From Sphingobacteriales bacterium (GTDB taxonomy: Bacteria > Bacteroidota > Bacteroidia > Chitinophagales > Chitinophagaceae): 5,909 bases of DNA. The notes below the pieces were generated by a model. It worked only from the letters and a program-made list of their open reading frames with translations, did no database searches and was not told the DNA's origin. The first letter of the stretch is position 1; each line of letters starts with the position of its first letter. Below are positions 5,786 through 5,909 of the stretch, in pieces. The position numbers and the translations under genes are program-made. The stretch is from positions 1-5,909 of the forward strand of contig JAHEFC010000265.1 of assembly GCA_024640385.1 (NCBI GenBank). The letters run 5' to 3'.

Positions 5786-5909
5786 ATGGGACAACATAAA
5801 GAAACCAGGGCGATACGGATACAATCAAAGAAGACCGCCCAGAAAGAACATTCCACACCCTTATTCCTGACCAGCAGTTTCACCTATGACTCTGCAGAAG
5901 ATATGGCGG
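5786..5909 (+). CDS. N-terminus of a Cys/Met-metabolism PLP-dependent enzyme (trans-sulfuration family), cut by the window edge
   Basis: Only 41 codons are visible. They begin MGQHKETRAIRIQ and include EHSTPLFLTSSFTYDSAEDM, the N-terminal signature of the cystathionine-gamma-synthase fold type I PLP enzymes. The LFLTSSF wording is most like O-succinylhomoserine sulfhydrylase (MetZ), which condenses sulfide with an activated homoserine to give homocysteine; cystathionine gamma-synthase, O-acetylhomoserine sulfhydrylase or a lyase cannot be excluded because the PLP lysine and substrate residues lie outside the window. ATG 5786 follows the OsmC-family stop by one base (TGATATG). A sulfide-using enzyme here fits the upstream sulfite reductase. 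Confidence 0.75.
   Translation, partial: MGQHKETRAIRIQSKKTAQKEHSTPLFLTSSFTYDSAEDMA

Overview
This window is a piece of a bacterial chromosome carrying the sulfite-to-sulfide half of assimilatory sulfate reduction. Several signs point to Bacteroidota, probably Chitinophagaceae or close relatives: weak or absent Shine-Dalgarno sequences, a perfect TAnnTTTG promoter element, a DUF2490-type outer-membrane protein, and short-word palindromic repeats of a kind I associate with that group. The lineage is an inference; there is no rRNA or other marker in the window. All genes are on the + strand.

Layout. 2-1327: 3' part of cysJ, the NADPH-sulfite reductase flavoprotein, with its start outside the window. 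1330-2994: complete cysI, the siroheme/4Fe-4S sulfite reductase hemoprotein. 2994-4484: a two-part gene whose N-terminal half is a CysG(B)/Met8p-like precorrin-2 dehydrogenase/sirohydrochlorin ferrochelatase and whose C-terminal half is a TSUP (TauE/SafE) membrane permease. 4487-5229: a secreted DUF2490-type beta-barrel gene split by a frame change at a T6 tract. 5230-5349: a 120-base gap filled mostly by a hairpin built from 8-bp words, followed by a likely promoter. 5350-5784: an OsmC-family protein. 5786-5909: the first 41 codons of a Cys/Met-metabolism PLP enzyme (trans-sulfuration family, perhaps O-succinylhomoserine sulfhydrylase). No RNA genes, CRISPR arrays or insertion sequences were seen.

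How the genes fit together. CysJ passes electrons from NADPH through FAD and FMN to CysI, which reduces sulfite to sulfide on siroheme. The third gene would finish siroheme synthesis (dehydrogenation and iron insertion) and also move a sulfur oxyanion across the inner membrane. The PLP enzyme at the right edge probably uses sulfide to make homocysteine. The first four genes are packed with gaps of -1 to +2 nt and look like one operon. The OsmC gene and the PLP gene (1-nt gap) look like a second unit with its own promoter.

Most notable: the siroheme-synthase/TSUP fusion; a 74-base near-perfect palindrome translated in frame inside the FMN-FAD linker of CysJ; a second palindrome of similar design at the operon boundary; and a DUF2490 frameshift lying exactly on a T TTTTTA slippery heptamer.
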